Part shown: piece by piece, positions 45,517 to 58,214 of the stretch
Position numbering within the stretch: the stretch's first letter is position 1
Layout of the letters: each line of letters starts with the position of its first letter
NCBI GenBank assembly: GCA_003339415.1
Contig: PDHQ01000060.1
Coordinates: forward strand, 1 to 64,000
Source of the DNA: Ophiocordyceps camponoti-saundersi (nom. inval.)
Taxonomy: Eukaryota > Ascomycota > Sordariomycetes > Hypocreales > Ophiocordycipitaceae
DNA: 64,000 nucleotides
Direction of reading: 5' to 3'
Notes under the pieces: model-generated
What the model was told of the DNA's origin: nothing
Database searches by the model: none
Seen by the model: only the letters and a program-made list of their open reading frames with translations
Made by a program: the position numbers and the translations under genes

Positions 45517-46309
45517 TTGGGGGGCAGAGGGTTGTGTGTGTGAGTAGGTTAGGTCTGTGTGTATATGTGTGTGGTCGTAGGGGAGGTGAAGAGAGGTGAG
45601 GAGAGGAGACGCTGTTCTAGACAGGGATGGGGGCCGTTTGTCTGACGTTAATATGCCCTGCTTTGCCTACCTAGGTTGGAAGATAAATTGGTAGGTAGGC
45701 AGGCAGGCAGGTAGGTAGATTTATACCTCGGTGCCTTGCATGCCCCATGCAGCCAACCCATGCATGCATGCAGGGCCGATGAGGTCATCATCGTCGGCAT
45801 GCAGGGCCGATGACCGGCGCGCGCGTGGCTCTCGGCCGACGACGACGACGACGGGGGGCGCCGCCTCCGTTTCGCCGCTATTATTGAACCCGCTATGGAT
45901 TACTCTCAGCATGATCACTACCTTGGTACTATCAGTATGATTAGTAGTGCTATGAGTAGGTTGGTCACTCACTTAGTTACCTAGGTAGTTGGGGGGACGG
46001 ACCGCCTCCCATTGTACGTACGTATGTACTGTAAAAGCGAGGACAGCTTTAGGTCTAGACGCCCCCTCTTCTTTTTCAGTTTAGGCTTCCGCTCATGAAA
46101 GCTATGGCTTTAGTTTATCAGCTACCCAACTACTATGTAGGTAGCCAGTCTGACGGTCAGTTCTCCGTTTCGTCTTTGAACCTCGGCCGTCATCCGACCT
46201 TCTTCTTCCCCTCCCCTTTCACCCTTCGTTCTATTTTCTTCCTTCCCCCCCTCCCAAATCTTCAAAACCTTTTCCATCCGGATAAGGGTGTCGCATCATC
46301 GTCGCCGTA
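45517..46309. other. Divergent promoter region NPY1 / PQ-loop gene
   Basis: Contains GTAG-type repeats (45695-45720), a 17 bp direct repeat GCATGCAGGGCCGATGA (two copies, about 45767-45815), a GAC repeat near 45838-45853 and a pyrimidine-rich leader. No gene is seen. Confidence 0.5.
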
Positions 46310-47547
46310 ATGGCGCCTCTTACGCCGCTGTTTCCTGTTGACGCCGAGGCCGTCTCCGGCATCTGCGGGTAAGGATTAACCCCCTTCGGCCTTCTTGGGA
46401 CACGGGCTGACACACTTACTGCCTCTAGGTCCATATCTATTGCCTGCTGGGGTCAGTCTCGCGGCGATCCGTTTCGGTGTTTTTTTTTTTCTTTTTGGCT
46501 TGGTGATGGTGACCCAGCTGACGCCGCGGTAACAGTTGTCGTCTTCTCGCCACAAATCATCCAGCAGTTCCGACAAGGAAACGCCGACGGACTGTCGCTG
46601 CAGTTCATCGCCATCTGGCTGCTGGGAGATGTATTCAACATCGTGGGCGCCGTCCTTCAGGGCGTTCTCCCGACAATGGCACGACGGCACCTCTCCTTCC
46701 CCGCGTCTCCAACCACATGACTTGACAGAGGGCTGACGCGAAGGTGGAGCAGACGATACTCGCGATATACTACACCTTGGCGGACCTGGTACTTCTGGGT
46801 CAGTGCTTTTATTACCGTGGCCTGCGACGGAGCGACGACGAAGCACAGGATCCCGACGAGCGGACGCCGCTATGCGAGGCGGACTGGACCGGCCTGTCGC
46901 CTGCGGTAGGCCATCAGAGCTCACCCGAGGAACAGCAGGCGCGGCCCAGCTGGGCGCAAACGGCCGGATGGAATGTGACGGTCATCGCCATGGTGTGTTG
47001 CGCCGGAGCCGCAGGATGGTGCCTTGCCGGCCGAAAGGGCTCGCCAGCAGACGACGACAGCCTGGAGCTCAACGTGGCCGGCCAGGTCTTCGGCTACCTG
47101 TGCGCCGTGGCATATATGGCGTCGCGCGTGCCGCAGCTGCTGCTAAACTGGCGACGCAAAACTACCGACGGCCTGAGCATGCTGTTCTTCCTCTTCGCCT
47201 GCCTGGGCAACGCCACGTATGTGCTGTCCATCCTGTCCTATGAGCCGAGGGGCTGCGTCAATGGTTTGTGTGATCCGGGCGCCGTCTATGGTCGGCACGT
47301 GCTCGTCAACTTGAGCTGGCTGATGGGTAGCGCCGTCACTTTGCTCATGGACCTGATCGTCTTGGCACAACACCTAATCTACAAGGCAGAGGAGGATGAG
47401 GAAGAGGAGGGGGAGGAAGAGGACGATGACGATGATGACGATGAGGTAGAGCAGCAGCAACAGCAGAGGAGCAGACAAAGGGGTCGGGGTCAAGGCAGCT
47501 GGCAGAGAAGACCGATTCTCGAAAGAGGCGATACGGATGATGGATAA
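46310..47547 (+). CDS. PQ-loop vacuolar basic amino acid transporter (YPQ/RTC2 type)
   Basis: Exons 46310-46368, 46429-46451, 46536-46678 and 46753-47547 give 339 aa. Exon 2 is only 23 nt but restores the first helix (SGICGSISIACWVVVFSPQI). Two PQ-loop motifs (FSPQIIQQF; SRVPQLLLNW) within about seven membrane segments define the family. Yeast relatives export cationic amino acids from the vacuole. The last intron has no GT donor; the model uses ATG/GC...AG (46679-46752), a GC-AG intron. An alternative acceptor 9 bp upstream keeps frame and adds three residues. The C-terminus is a long acidic run (Glu/Asp), then Gln and Arg-rich, a cytosolic tail unusual in length. Confidence 0.83.
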
Positions 47548-48364
47548 TAGACAATGTCTGAGAGTGCCTAGGTATTGAAGAAGTCGCAGTCTTTCCTTCG
47601 TCTGAGACTCACTTTTTGAGTTCATCAGAAGAGTGAGCGATAAGCCGAGTCCGGATCAAATGCTCGGACTAATTATCCGGCGCTAGTCAGAAAGAAGATT
47701 AGCGTCATAATTGTTCCGCACATAAAACTCTGGCTCACGACCCAGTAACTCGCTTCTTCTTCTTCTTCTTCCTTCATCATCAGTAAGGTTTATTACTACA
47801 CCGTCATGTGTTTTAATATTTCCAAATGGCGGCTCCGCGCAAGCGGCTTGCTGAGGGCTACTCCATACTCTGCCTTGGGTTTCCTTCCGTTCCCGGCCTC
47901 CTAGAGAAACGATGACTGCCTTTCCTACCAGTCGCCGACGTCGGCTACGGTCTGTGACTGTGGGGTGGTTTCGACATGATCAAGTTGAGAGATTGTGCTA
48001 TAACTTGCTGGGATTATCAATCATCGAGCCTGTGATGGCGTATCATAGCTTTCTTCCTCTTCAACGACTCGTGGTAGACGTGAAAATATACATACACACA
48101 AGCATATCCGTAGCGCTACAGCAGCTACAGCTATCTGGCCGTCTGACCTCTTCCAAGCTGGCGCTGCTGCAAAATTTGCCAATCCACGTGACATGCCATC
48201 CAACTCCCCGCGTCCCCTTTACTGCACGGACCATTGACCCCTGACATTTTTTTTTCCTCCCGCCAAGTATCACCGACCACATTCGTTGTCTCTCGAATCT
48301 ACATAGACATCCTTCCGTCATAGTTTATCCCGACCGTCGTCGTGGCCTCTGCCGCCGCCCAACC
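47548..48364. other. Intergenic region upstream of TIM23
   Basis: The 3' region of the PQ-loop gene and the TIM23 promoter. A CACGTG lies at 48185-48190, a TATCCGTA at 48105, and a CTT repeat at about 47755-47772. No gene is supported. Confidence 0.5.
48185..48190. promoter_or_regulatory. E-box CACGTG upstream of TIM23
   Basis: CACGTGAC is 175 bp upstream of the TIM23 start. It extends the CACGTG core with AC, like yeast Cbf1 sites (RTCACRTG on the reverse strand). Function is inferred. Confidence 0.35.
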
Positions 48365-49142
48365 ATGTCGTCGCTCTGGAACGCCCTCACCGGGGCCGGC
48401 AAGTCTCCTCAGACACAGGCTCAAGCTCAGAGCCCGAGCAGCCACGGTCTGCCGTCAACAGACTTGAGCGAGCCGGCCGAGCCTTCCAGCTTCGCCGTCT
48501 CGCTGACGCCAGGAACGGACGCCTACCTGCAGGGTCCTGCGTTCTCCGATCCGGCGCTGCTGCATCCCCTCGCCGGCCTTGAGAGGAACTCGTTGGAGTA
48601 CCTGACGCTCGACGATTCGGCGCTGTCGGACCTGCCAGGCGGCCAGTCGGTGCTGCCGTCGCGGGGTTTCACCGACGACCTCTGTTACGGCACCGGCATC
48701 ACCTACCTGACGGCGCTGTCCATTGGTGGCGCTTGGGGTCTGCGGGAGGGATTGCTGAGGTCGGACGGCCAACCGCCCAAGCTTCGTCTGAACTCGGTGC
48801 TCAACGCCGTCACCCGGCGCGGGCCTTTTCTCGGCAACTCGGCCGGCGCGGTGGCTATTACCTATAACTGCATCAACTCGCTCATTGGCTATTTGCGAGA
48901 CAAGCATGCCGCTTCCAACGGCGTCCTCGCCGGCGCGCTGAGCGGCATGGTTTTCAAGAGCACCCGGGGTCTTCGGCCGATGATGATTTCTGGTGGTATC
49001 GTCGGCTCTATTGCCGCCGTCTGGGCTGTGAGTATATGGACAGATGATGCTCTCTCAATTCGAATTGCTGACAATGAGCTAGGTCTTTCGGCGAAGTTTC
49101 TTCCCCGTACCGGACCGCAGGGTTCCGCAAGAGGCATTGTGA
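48365..49142 (+). CDS. TIM23: Mitochondrial inner-membrane translocase subunit TIM23
   Basis: Exons 48365-49027 and 49083-49142 (55 bp intron, GTGAGT...AGCTAG) give 240 aa. The second exon encodes only 19 residues (starting VFRRSFFPVPDRR) before TGA. The first ~110 residues are the hydrophilic intermembrane-space domain. The Tim17/22/23 membrane domain follows with the GTGITYLTALSIGGAWGLREG segment and later Gly-rich helices (NGVLAGALSGMVFKSTRG). It forms the presequence translocase channel in the inner mitochondrial membrane. If the intron is retained, the frame stays open to 49273 with an unrelated tail, so splicing decides the C-terminus. Confidence 0.93.
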
Positions 49143-49984
49143 ACAAGGCGATCCGTAACGGAAACCAACGAAGCGATTCCTCTCATGCTTTTGCTCTTTC
49201 TTCCTTCTTTCCCCAAGGCAGGCATCAGGCATCAGTGCCTCTGATGATGACCACATCGGCTGGGGAGAGGTAATGAGGCGTCATGTCTTGTTGTACGAGC
49301 CGATTGTTGTAGCGTCGGCCGATATCCCATGGGTGAAAAAGGCGTGTGTACATTATATGCTCAGGGCTAGCGAGCATTAGATCGCTCAGGGAGAGGCGTC
49401 TGGTTGTTACAATTGGATTCATTTTGAGTGACGGCAGCGATGAGTGATGTGAATCGGGGAGGGAGGGTGGTGATATAGAAGGCAGGTAGGTAGGTAACGA
49501 GGGTGTGATTTGGGCTTGCCGCTATGACCATCTCTCTACTCTGCTGCAAATTACCTACCAGGTATTGTTTATCCTCGCAGCTGTGAATATCAAGAGGAAG
49601 AGAAAAATCAACTGGGTACGGACAGAAGTAGGTAGGTAGGTATTTATAGGTACAGATATCTCTCCTTCCTTTCTCTCTCTCCCTCTCTTCTATCTACCTA
49701 TTCCTCCTCGTCGAGCAAAACCTCAATCTAGATTCGACAACGATTCTCATCGTCAGCAATCATGTGTCTATCGTGCTTTCCGTGGACGTGGACTCAATAC
49801 GACGATCCTCTTGATAATCTACCTGAACAACGAGTTTGGAAACGAGAGGGCTCTTCTTGGGCACTAGTCAAGGCTGTGAGTAGGAGATTTTTTTTTTTTC
49901 TGTTGCACTTCAGTTGCACTTTCAGTTATGAATTTGAAGGTCAAAGCAAGTGTTTTTGAATCATCAGTAAGAGAGAGAGGGAGA

Positions 49985-50025
<41 letters not shown>

Positions 50026-50347
50026 TCTTTCATACAAATTTCCCAATACAAATTTCCCCCGGTTGCCAGACTTGCCAGCTGCCAGGCCTGCCCAGCTGGC
50101 AAACGCCTCCCCCCCCTATATATTCCCCCCCTCCCCTCTATCTCTTCTCTTCTCTCCCCTCTCCTCCTCCCCTTCTTTTTCCTTTCCTCTTCACCTTTCA
50201 TCTTCCCTATCATCATCATCATCCAACGGGTTCGAGCACCTCAAACTCGAACCCTTCCCTATATCCCACACCAAGAATACAACGACAAACAAGGCCCCCA
50301 AAAAGGAAGAGAGAAATCCAAAAAAAAAGTGAGAGAAAAAAAAAATC
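49143..50347. other. Intergenic region with GA microsatellite
   Basis: Contains GTAG repeats (49628-49640), a (GA)n tract at about 49972-50023 and CT-rich leader DNA. A 65-codon frame at 49762-49959 starts at a good ATG and has a GTGAGT donor at about 49876, but no second exon or homology is visible. It may be an upstream non-coding exon. Confidence 0.45.
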
Positions 50348-51684
50348 ATGCTCCCCGAAGAGGCCGCGTCGTCGAAGAAGGCGTCTTCTCGTCGTCTTCG
50401 CCTCGGCGAATCCCTCAATAACCGGCAGGTGCGGTTTGAGGCAGACGACGACGACGAGGAGACCCCTTCTTCCTCCCTTCAAGGCCGCCAGCCTACCAAC
50501 TTCCCCCAAGTCGGCCCTGCTCCTGCAAGCGGCGGCTCGACTCAAGGTTGGTTCACGGCTGCTGACCCGACGCGTAGCCTGGGAACTTCGGCCTATACCA
50601 ACTTTCACCCTACCGCCGCTGCAGCTCCTCAGCCTGCACAGCTGCCTCGTCCGGCCGCCGCCAATCCAACAATGGCCGACTACCAGAACGCGGTCCCGCA
50701 CCCGGCAGGTGTCAACTTCCAACCGCCGGTGCCGGACAATACCTTTGGCCCTATTCCGCACCTTTACGTGCCCCGTTTCGACCCGGTCGGTGCACACCCT
50801 TTCCCGCTTGTTTACCCTCCTCCTCCTCCTCCTCCTCCTGGACGGGCTGCAACCTTTACCGTTCAGGTTCCCCAGACTCTCTACACCCACAACTATAATT
50901 ATCAAGCAAGTTCTGCTTCCACTTCTTCATCATCATCATGGCCTGCCCCTTCCTATTCTCTGTCTTTCTTTGTGTCGTCGTCGCCTTCTTTTTCTACAAA
51001 TACTGCCGTCTCCTCATATCGTCACCTTGGGCCAGTGGCCCCGATGCCACCTCACGAAGCAAGAAGAAGAAAAAGCTAACTCCCTCACAGCAGCCGGCTC
51101 AGACCATGCCCGGCGCTTATCCCGTCGGCCCTGGCGCCTTTGTCGCCAACCATCCTCCGGGTTACGTCCCTCAGGGCTTCGCCCCCCAGGGATTCACCCC
51201 CGCTCCGGGTTTCGCTCCCCCGGGCTTCGCCCCTCAGGCCTTTGTCCCCCAGGGCTACGTCCCCCAGGGTTTCGTCCCTCAGGGTCAGCACCCGATCATG
51301 GTCAACGGCCAGGCTTTCGTCCCCGTCGCCGCGGCTCCCGGCCATTCCTTCCAGCCTCCCACGGGCCCAGGAGGGTTTGTCATGTTCAACGGGGTGCCGG
51401 TGCCCATCATGACGCCAGGTAATGATTTCAAGACCCCCGACGTGTCTGGCGTGGGCCGTACTCCCAACGAGGAGATGCTGCGTCAAGTCCAGTTCGCCTA
51501 CGCGAACAGGCTTTTCGAGCCCCAGGACTTTAAGCCTGGCGATGACGATCCCAGCCGTTTCTACTATGTTCGGGAGATTGACGGCAACTGGACCCAGCGC
51601 AACCGCTACACTATTGACCAGATGGCCTGCCGCTGGTACGTCACCGACGAGGGCTGGTTCTACGCCGTCCGCCTTCCGGACTAA
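50348..51684 (+). CDS. Pro/Gly/Gln-repeat protein with conserved C-terminal domain, unknown function
   Basis: Exons 50348-50905 and 51091-51684 give 383 aa. The intron (185 bp) uses a GC donor with near-perfect consensus CAA/GCAAGT and acceptor CTCACAG, keeping phase 0 (NYNYQ/QPAQTMPG). Residues 1-~190 are disordered, with an acidic patch and a poly-Pro run. Residues ~205-245 are a tandem array of five- to six-residue units of the type PQGF/PQGY/PPGF. The last ~100 residues look folded (NEEMLRQVQFAYANRLFEPQ; MACRWYVTDEGWFYAVRLPD). I do not recognise a named domain. The repeat composition is like aromatic-rich condensate or prion-like sequences (inference). A GT donor further upstream (after VQ) is possible but drops more conserved residues. 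Confidence 0.72.
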
Positions 51685-52825
51685 ATGAAAAGCCCTGCCA
51701 CGGTACACGAACCCATAGCGGTGAGTATCATCTTCTCTTCTCTGATTCTTTGACCTTGTGTGTGTGTGTGTGTGTTTCTGTTGGAGAATCGACGCTGACA
51801 CGACGCAGATAACGCCTATGGTGATTTGGAGAGAGAACAGAGAGAAACGGTTTGCCTTTTTCCCTTTCGTCCTTTTTTTTCCCCTACAACCTTTCATCTA
51901 TCCACGCATCCAGCCCCGTCCCCATCTCTCGTACAGTAACAAATGCTAACCAGAATCCTCCTCTTCTACTCCTCTAGTTTGACCCCTACCTCGAGGATAG
52001 CCACTTGCGAAGAAGCAACGACGACGACACGCCGATGATTATTTTTTTTGCGACGAAGAACAAAACCTGGACACGACACACGAAATTCACCAACAAAAGA
52101 AAAAATCCAACCTATGAGAGAAACACTCGACCAAAAAAAGAATGAAAATTTTACCAGGCGAGGCGGTAAAACAGAAAATGGCGTCAAAAAAAAAATTCAA
52201 CCAAAGGGTTAAACAAGGGATATGAATCAAAGGGTCGTTATCAAAATCGTGTCGTTTTTTTTTTCTTCTTCTTTGGTCGCAGGAAAGCCTTTGGGCACGC
52301 GGAGGATATTGATGGGGGGCGCGTCGTTTTTGCTGTCGTTAGCTTTCTTAGCATTTGGCACCTTGAGGAAATTGATTAGGGGTCTAGAAAAGCTGGGTTT
52401 CGTTTGCGTGAAGATGATGTCGTGGGTGGGTGATTTCGCCTTGATGGTTTTCAGACCCTTCTCTTCTGTTGTGTTGCTTCTCTCGTTCTTGAGACAGGAT
52501 ATATCATGGCTGTTGAGCTTCATCGTCGGGTATATACAGCTAGAGAATGGTGTTGTTCAGTCGATACTCGATAGCATGTTTCCTTTTGATTTTTTTCCTC
52601 ATCTACAAATCTACATACTAACTACTAACATGTCTTTGACCATCTATTACACTCTGAAGTTTGAAGCACTCCGGTTCCAGACAAGTCGATATCAACGCCA
52701 GGGGGGGGAACGGTAGGAAACCTGGTGATGACGCCTTTCTTTAACAATTCAAAGTTATACCGGAAAAAAAAAAAGAAAAAACCAAAAAAAAAACAGCAAG
52801 GATTTCGTCGCTTTGCATTTCTCCG
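51685..52825. other. Intergenic region
   Basis: Contains (GT)n at about 51757-51774 and A/T-rich runs. A 164-codon open frame at 52222-52716 is hydrophobic and low-complexity, with no recognisable domain. I treat it as unsupported. Confidence 0.45.
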
Positions 52826-54651
<1,826 letters not shown>

Positions 54652-55302
54652 TGCGACGGCAGATGTAGGCAGGCTTCTTTCAATTGACGGCGACGCATGC
54701 CGTGATCGAGAGAGGAGGAGAGAGAGGAGTAGACATGGTGGTTGGAATTTAAAAAAGGGGGGAGAGAGGAAGGGGAAAAGGGGGGGGGGGGGGGGGAGAT
54801 GGGAGATGGACGGAGAGAAGAGCGAGCGCGTGCGAAGGGCGGCGAGCTTGATTGCCGGGTAGTAGATGTGGGGGGGGGGGGGGGAGGGGAGAGAAGTCCC
54901 GGGAGGGAGACGGCGGCAGGCGTCAGTTGATAGGTATGTACACTGTGCCAGACAAGGGCGAATGGGCCTATCAGCAGCAGTCGTGCCCTCGCGCGATGCA
55001 CGCGCGTGTATCAGATTCAGACAAAGCTGGTACGTTGACCCTCGTAGTAGAGCAAAGCTTCACGACGGTCATGTAAATTAGGTACAGATGACTACGTTGA
55101 CTTTTGTTCAGTACTGGATTTATTCGAGTCTCCTATAGATCAGTACATACATAGACTACAGGGAGGCAGACCAGGTTCCATCTAGCTGCATCAAAGAACA
55201 TGGCCTCGGCAGCCTCCTCATTATCAAGACTCAAGAGGGTCAATGTTAACTTCTCTAAGAGAAATTTCGCCACGATAATATATGCATACTCACGACACCT
55301 GC
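54652..55302. other. Intergenic region with poly-G runs
   Basis: The GH47 promoter and the 3' region of the BTB gene. G runs occur at about 54781-54797 and 54871-54884, with a GA-rich leader on the opposite strand. No gene is seen. Confidence 0.5.
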
Positions 55303-56415
55303 CTAGCCATAGTGCCTACATTTGCAACTGGCACAACGAAGAATATACTCGTCTGGCCACACATTGCACCCGAATTCGGTCCCGCAGTGCCTGCATTGAC
55401 CTATCTTTCGTAACCTGTCAGCAAATCCTTGCACTTTCATAGCAGCCTTCTCGCCTCTTTGGTTGTTGGATTTCAATATCGCGATCTCAGCTGTTGTTTC
55501 CCGCTCCTTCTGAAGCCGCTGATCCTCCATGTCTTGAATCTGCATCATCAAGCTTTGAGATTCTTTGGCGCTTGCTTCGAACACCATGAATGCGAAGTCG
55601 GGTGCAATATCCAAGTTCTTAAAGTCATTCACAAGAATCAAAGCCGATAAGTTCTTGGCAATCTCCGCGGATAGGATGCTCAGTAGCTCGGGATCACCGG
55701 TCGAGCCAGTTGCCAATTCCGTGGCGTTGGGAAGATTCATAACCCAGGCAGAGTCGGCGGCGTCCGAGCCGTCTCTTTCATTTTCCCTCTCAATAAGCTC
55801 TTTAACCTTAGCATTCGCTAGTGAAATAAGCTTGGTAACCCCGTAGTAGTCACCGATGGAGTTGACTTTTATGTGGGTGGTGAGGGATTCAGTCGAAGCT
55901 GCAGGTCGTGATTTCGGCATCGACGTAGGCGAATTAGCTGCTTTCACCATCGAATCATTAGTGGCGTCTCCAAGAGCCATGAGAGTAGAGAACAGTTTTG
56001 TTATACCTCCCCCATCAGGTTGATCGCTATCCGAGGAAGCTTCCCCGACTTCGTTGTTGACATCCACGCAACCGACACTAGCATCATCGTAGTCGCCGGT
56101 GTAGAAGAACTGAACGAGCTGTTTCACGGTCTCAACATCGAACTCGTGCATCGAAATGACGTTGGTGCACCCTTCCTATAGGCAGCCATCAATTTAAGCC
56201 ATCAATAAGGAGATACTTGAGTGGCTGTTTGCTGCCGCGAGGATGAAGCGCACCTCAAACTTCTCCGAGAGGGCAGCTTTGATCACTGGGGATTGCCCAC
56301 AGACAATGATCTTATGAACTTTGAAAGTCTGCTCCTTGCAAGCAAACGTAAGATCCGAATACTCCTCCGACTTCATCAGGTCGGCCAAAGCCGAAACAAC
56401 AGAGTTAGTAGCCAT
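55303..56415 (-). CDS. BTB/POZ domain protein with coiled coil and C-terminal Cys4 motif
   Basis: Exons 56415-56254 and 56175-55303 (78 bp intron, GTGCGC...CTATAG) give 344 aa. Residues ~10-85 are a BTB domain (EYSDLTFACKEQTFKVHKIIVCGQS; FEVETVKQLVQFFYTGDYDD-type segment, here FDVETVKQL). A helical part and a coiled coil (about 270-300, with LKSNNQRGEKAAMKVQ) follow. The last 30 residues contain CRHCGTEF ... LRCASCKCRHYG, four to six cysteines in CxxC pairs that could bind zinc. Fungal BTB proteins of this size often bring substrates to Cul3 ligases, but most are uncharacterised, and no specific role can be given. The small N-terminal exon rests on splice signals and an intact BTB fold. Confidence 0.82.
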
Positions 56416-56952
56416 GATGCGTGCAGGATAAGATTACTCAAGATGATTTGCAAAGAGAAATACTCATGACTTGCAAGGAGGGGACGAGTAAGGTAACAAA
56501 AAAAATTATGATGATGCAGAAGGGGTGAAGCTCCAAAGAAAAAAAATAGACAAGTAGACAGCTGAAGGCCGTTTGCACTCACATCAATAGTAGGTAATTA
56601 AATAGGAAGATCGGTAAGTAGGCGAAAGCCCCCCGACACGTGATGCACAGCTGCCCGAGACCAAGAAGCAGAAGCCAGTCGATATAATTATGTGATCGCA
56701 TTCAGATTGACGATCAAGTTGATGGAGTTATCTAGGTAGGTAGTTGCAACTCTAGTGGGAGCGGTTTGATTGACGATGTTCGCCTTGCTAAGAGGTCCGT
56801 CTGAGGGCTAGCAGCCTCAGGCAGGGCCTCTAAGAAGTCTTGGGAAGAGGCCGACAGGGTTGACTAATACGAACAAGCCAGTAATGGATGGGCTCAACAA
56901 CAAGACATGTAGCACACGTCATTTCTGCTCGAAGCAACAATCGTCATCCGCC
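56416..56952. other. Divergent promoter region BTB / CoaE
   Basis: Contains CACGTG at 56637-56642 and GTAGGTA-type repeats at about 56735. An in-frame ATG at 56860 could extend CoaE by 31 residues. Otherwise non-coding. Confidence 0.5.
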
Positions 56953-57762
56953 ATGCTCCTCATCGGGCTCACTGGCTCAATTGCCACGGGCAAATCGACA
57001 GTCGCCTCGCTCCTCGCATTACCCCCGCACTCGCTGCCTATTGTCGACGCTGATGTCCTCGCCCGTCGGGTGGTCGAGCCCGGCACCAGCGGATACGATG
57101 CCATCGTGAGACACTTTGGGCCCAGCACGCCCGACCTGCTGGTTGAGGCGTCCGAGTCGATGCCGGCTCGCGGTCCAGACGGCAAGGGTCGGCCCATCAA
57201 CCGTCCCGCCCTGGGCCGTCGCGTCTTCGGCGACAGCGAGGAGCGCACCCGCGAGCGGGCCGTTCTCAACGCCATCGTTCATCCGGCCGTGCGCCTCGAG
57301 ATGTTCAAGGCCATCGTCGGCTGCTACCTTTGCGGTCACTGGGCCGTCGTCGTCGATGTACCTCTGCTGTTTGAGAGCCGGCTGCATCGCTTCTGCGGTG
57401 CCACCATTGTCGTGGCCGTCGCTGATGCCGAGACGCAGATGCGCCGGCTCATGGCTCGTGATTCTCACCTGAGTCGTCAAGACGCCGAGCACCGTGTCCG
57501 CAGCCAGGTTGGCGTCAGGCTCAAGGCGGCGCGCTGTGCAGCTCGTGGCCCAGGTCGCGGCTTGGTGCTATGGAACGATGGATCCAAGCAAGAGCTTGCC
57601 GAGAGCCTCGACAAGGCCATGGCCACCCTGCGTCGCGAGCGTCCTAGCTGGTGGTCGTGGCTTCTTCTGTTCTGTCCCCCATTGACCCTTGTCGTTGCCG
57701 CATGGAGACTCTGGGAGAACGTCCGCATCGATAGGCGGTGGGAGGCGAAGGAGAAGTTGTAG
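56953..57762 (+). CDS. CAB5: Dephospho-CoA kinase (CAB5/CoaE)
   Basis: A single exon of 269 codons from the MLLIGLTGSIATGKST start. It has a P-loop (GSIATGKS), the DADVLARRVVEPG motif for dephospho-CoA, the family motif IVHPAVR, VVDVPLLFE, and the CoA-binding lid region (MARDSHLSRQDAEHRVRSQ). It phosphorylates the ribose 3' position of dephospho-CoA, the last step of CoA synthesis. The C-terminus has a membrane-anchor-like helix (WWSWLLLFCPPLTLVVAAW) followed by basic residues, as in fungal relatives of the outer mitochondrial membrane or ER. The alternative start at 56860 would add a Ser/Lys-rich N-terminal extension, possibly for mitochondria. The gene is unusually GC-rich even for this window. 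Confidence 0.93.
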   Translation: MLLIGLTGSIATGKSTVASLLALPPHSLPIVDADVLARRVVEPGTSGYDAIVRHFGPSTPDLLVEASESMPARGPDGKGRPINRPALGRRVFGDSEERTRERAVLNAIVHPAVRLEMFKAIVGCYLCGHWAVVVDVPLLFESRLHRFCGATIVVAVADAETQMRRLMARDSHLSRQDAEHRVRSQVGVRLKAARCAARGPGRGLVLWNDGSKQELAESLDKAMATLRRERPSWWSWLLLFCPPLTLVVAAWRLWENVRIDRRWEAKEKL

Positions 57763-58214
57763 TAGCTCGACTCGATGACTCGACGCGGTCTCTTCAGATG
57801 GCTGGCTACTTGCCCGTTTACTTGTCGTACCTAGATTGGTGCCTGAGGCTGCAATGATCCATGATAATGAGGAAGGACCTCGGCCTTTGCTGATGAGAGA
57901 AGACAATACCTAAACTTGCAAACGCACACACAGCGAGTCTCGTTGCCTTCCCAACTGCCTGCAGCTGCCTATAGCCATTGTCGTCAGCCTCTTATTCACT
58001 TCACTGCATCGCCCTGTCCCCGCCCACTAACCTAGAGATCTTTTTTACCCTTCCCTCTACCTACAATAGCGGACAATAAACACGAACGCCTGCTGAGTAT
58101 CTCGTCACTGCATCTGCATAGAGACGAAGAAGACAACCAAAAAAAAAACCACCCATCAAACCGATTTTTCAGCAGTTATCCTCAACCCATGCGTCAAGCA
58201 GAGAAACAAACTGG
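57763..58214. other. Intergenic region CoaE / disordered-protein gene
   Basis: The 3' region of CoaE and the leader of the next gene (A-rich near 58137-58150). Nothing else is seen. Confidence 0.5.

Noticed and set aside
49762..49959. 65-codon frame with a good ATG and GTGAGT donor
   Set aside because: No second exon or homology seen. May be a non-coding leader; left as a remark in the intergenic entry.
52222..52716. 164-codon hydrophobic frame on the plus strand
   Set aside because: Low-complexity, no recognisable domain, lies where the 3' flanks of two convergent genes meet. Not enough to call a gene.
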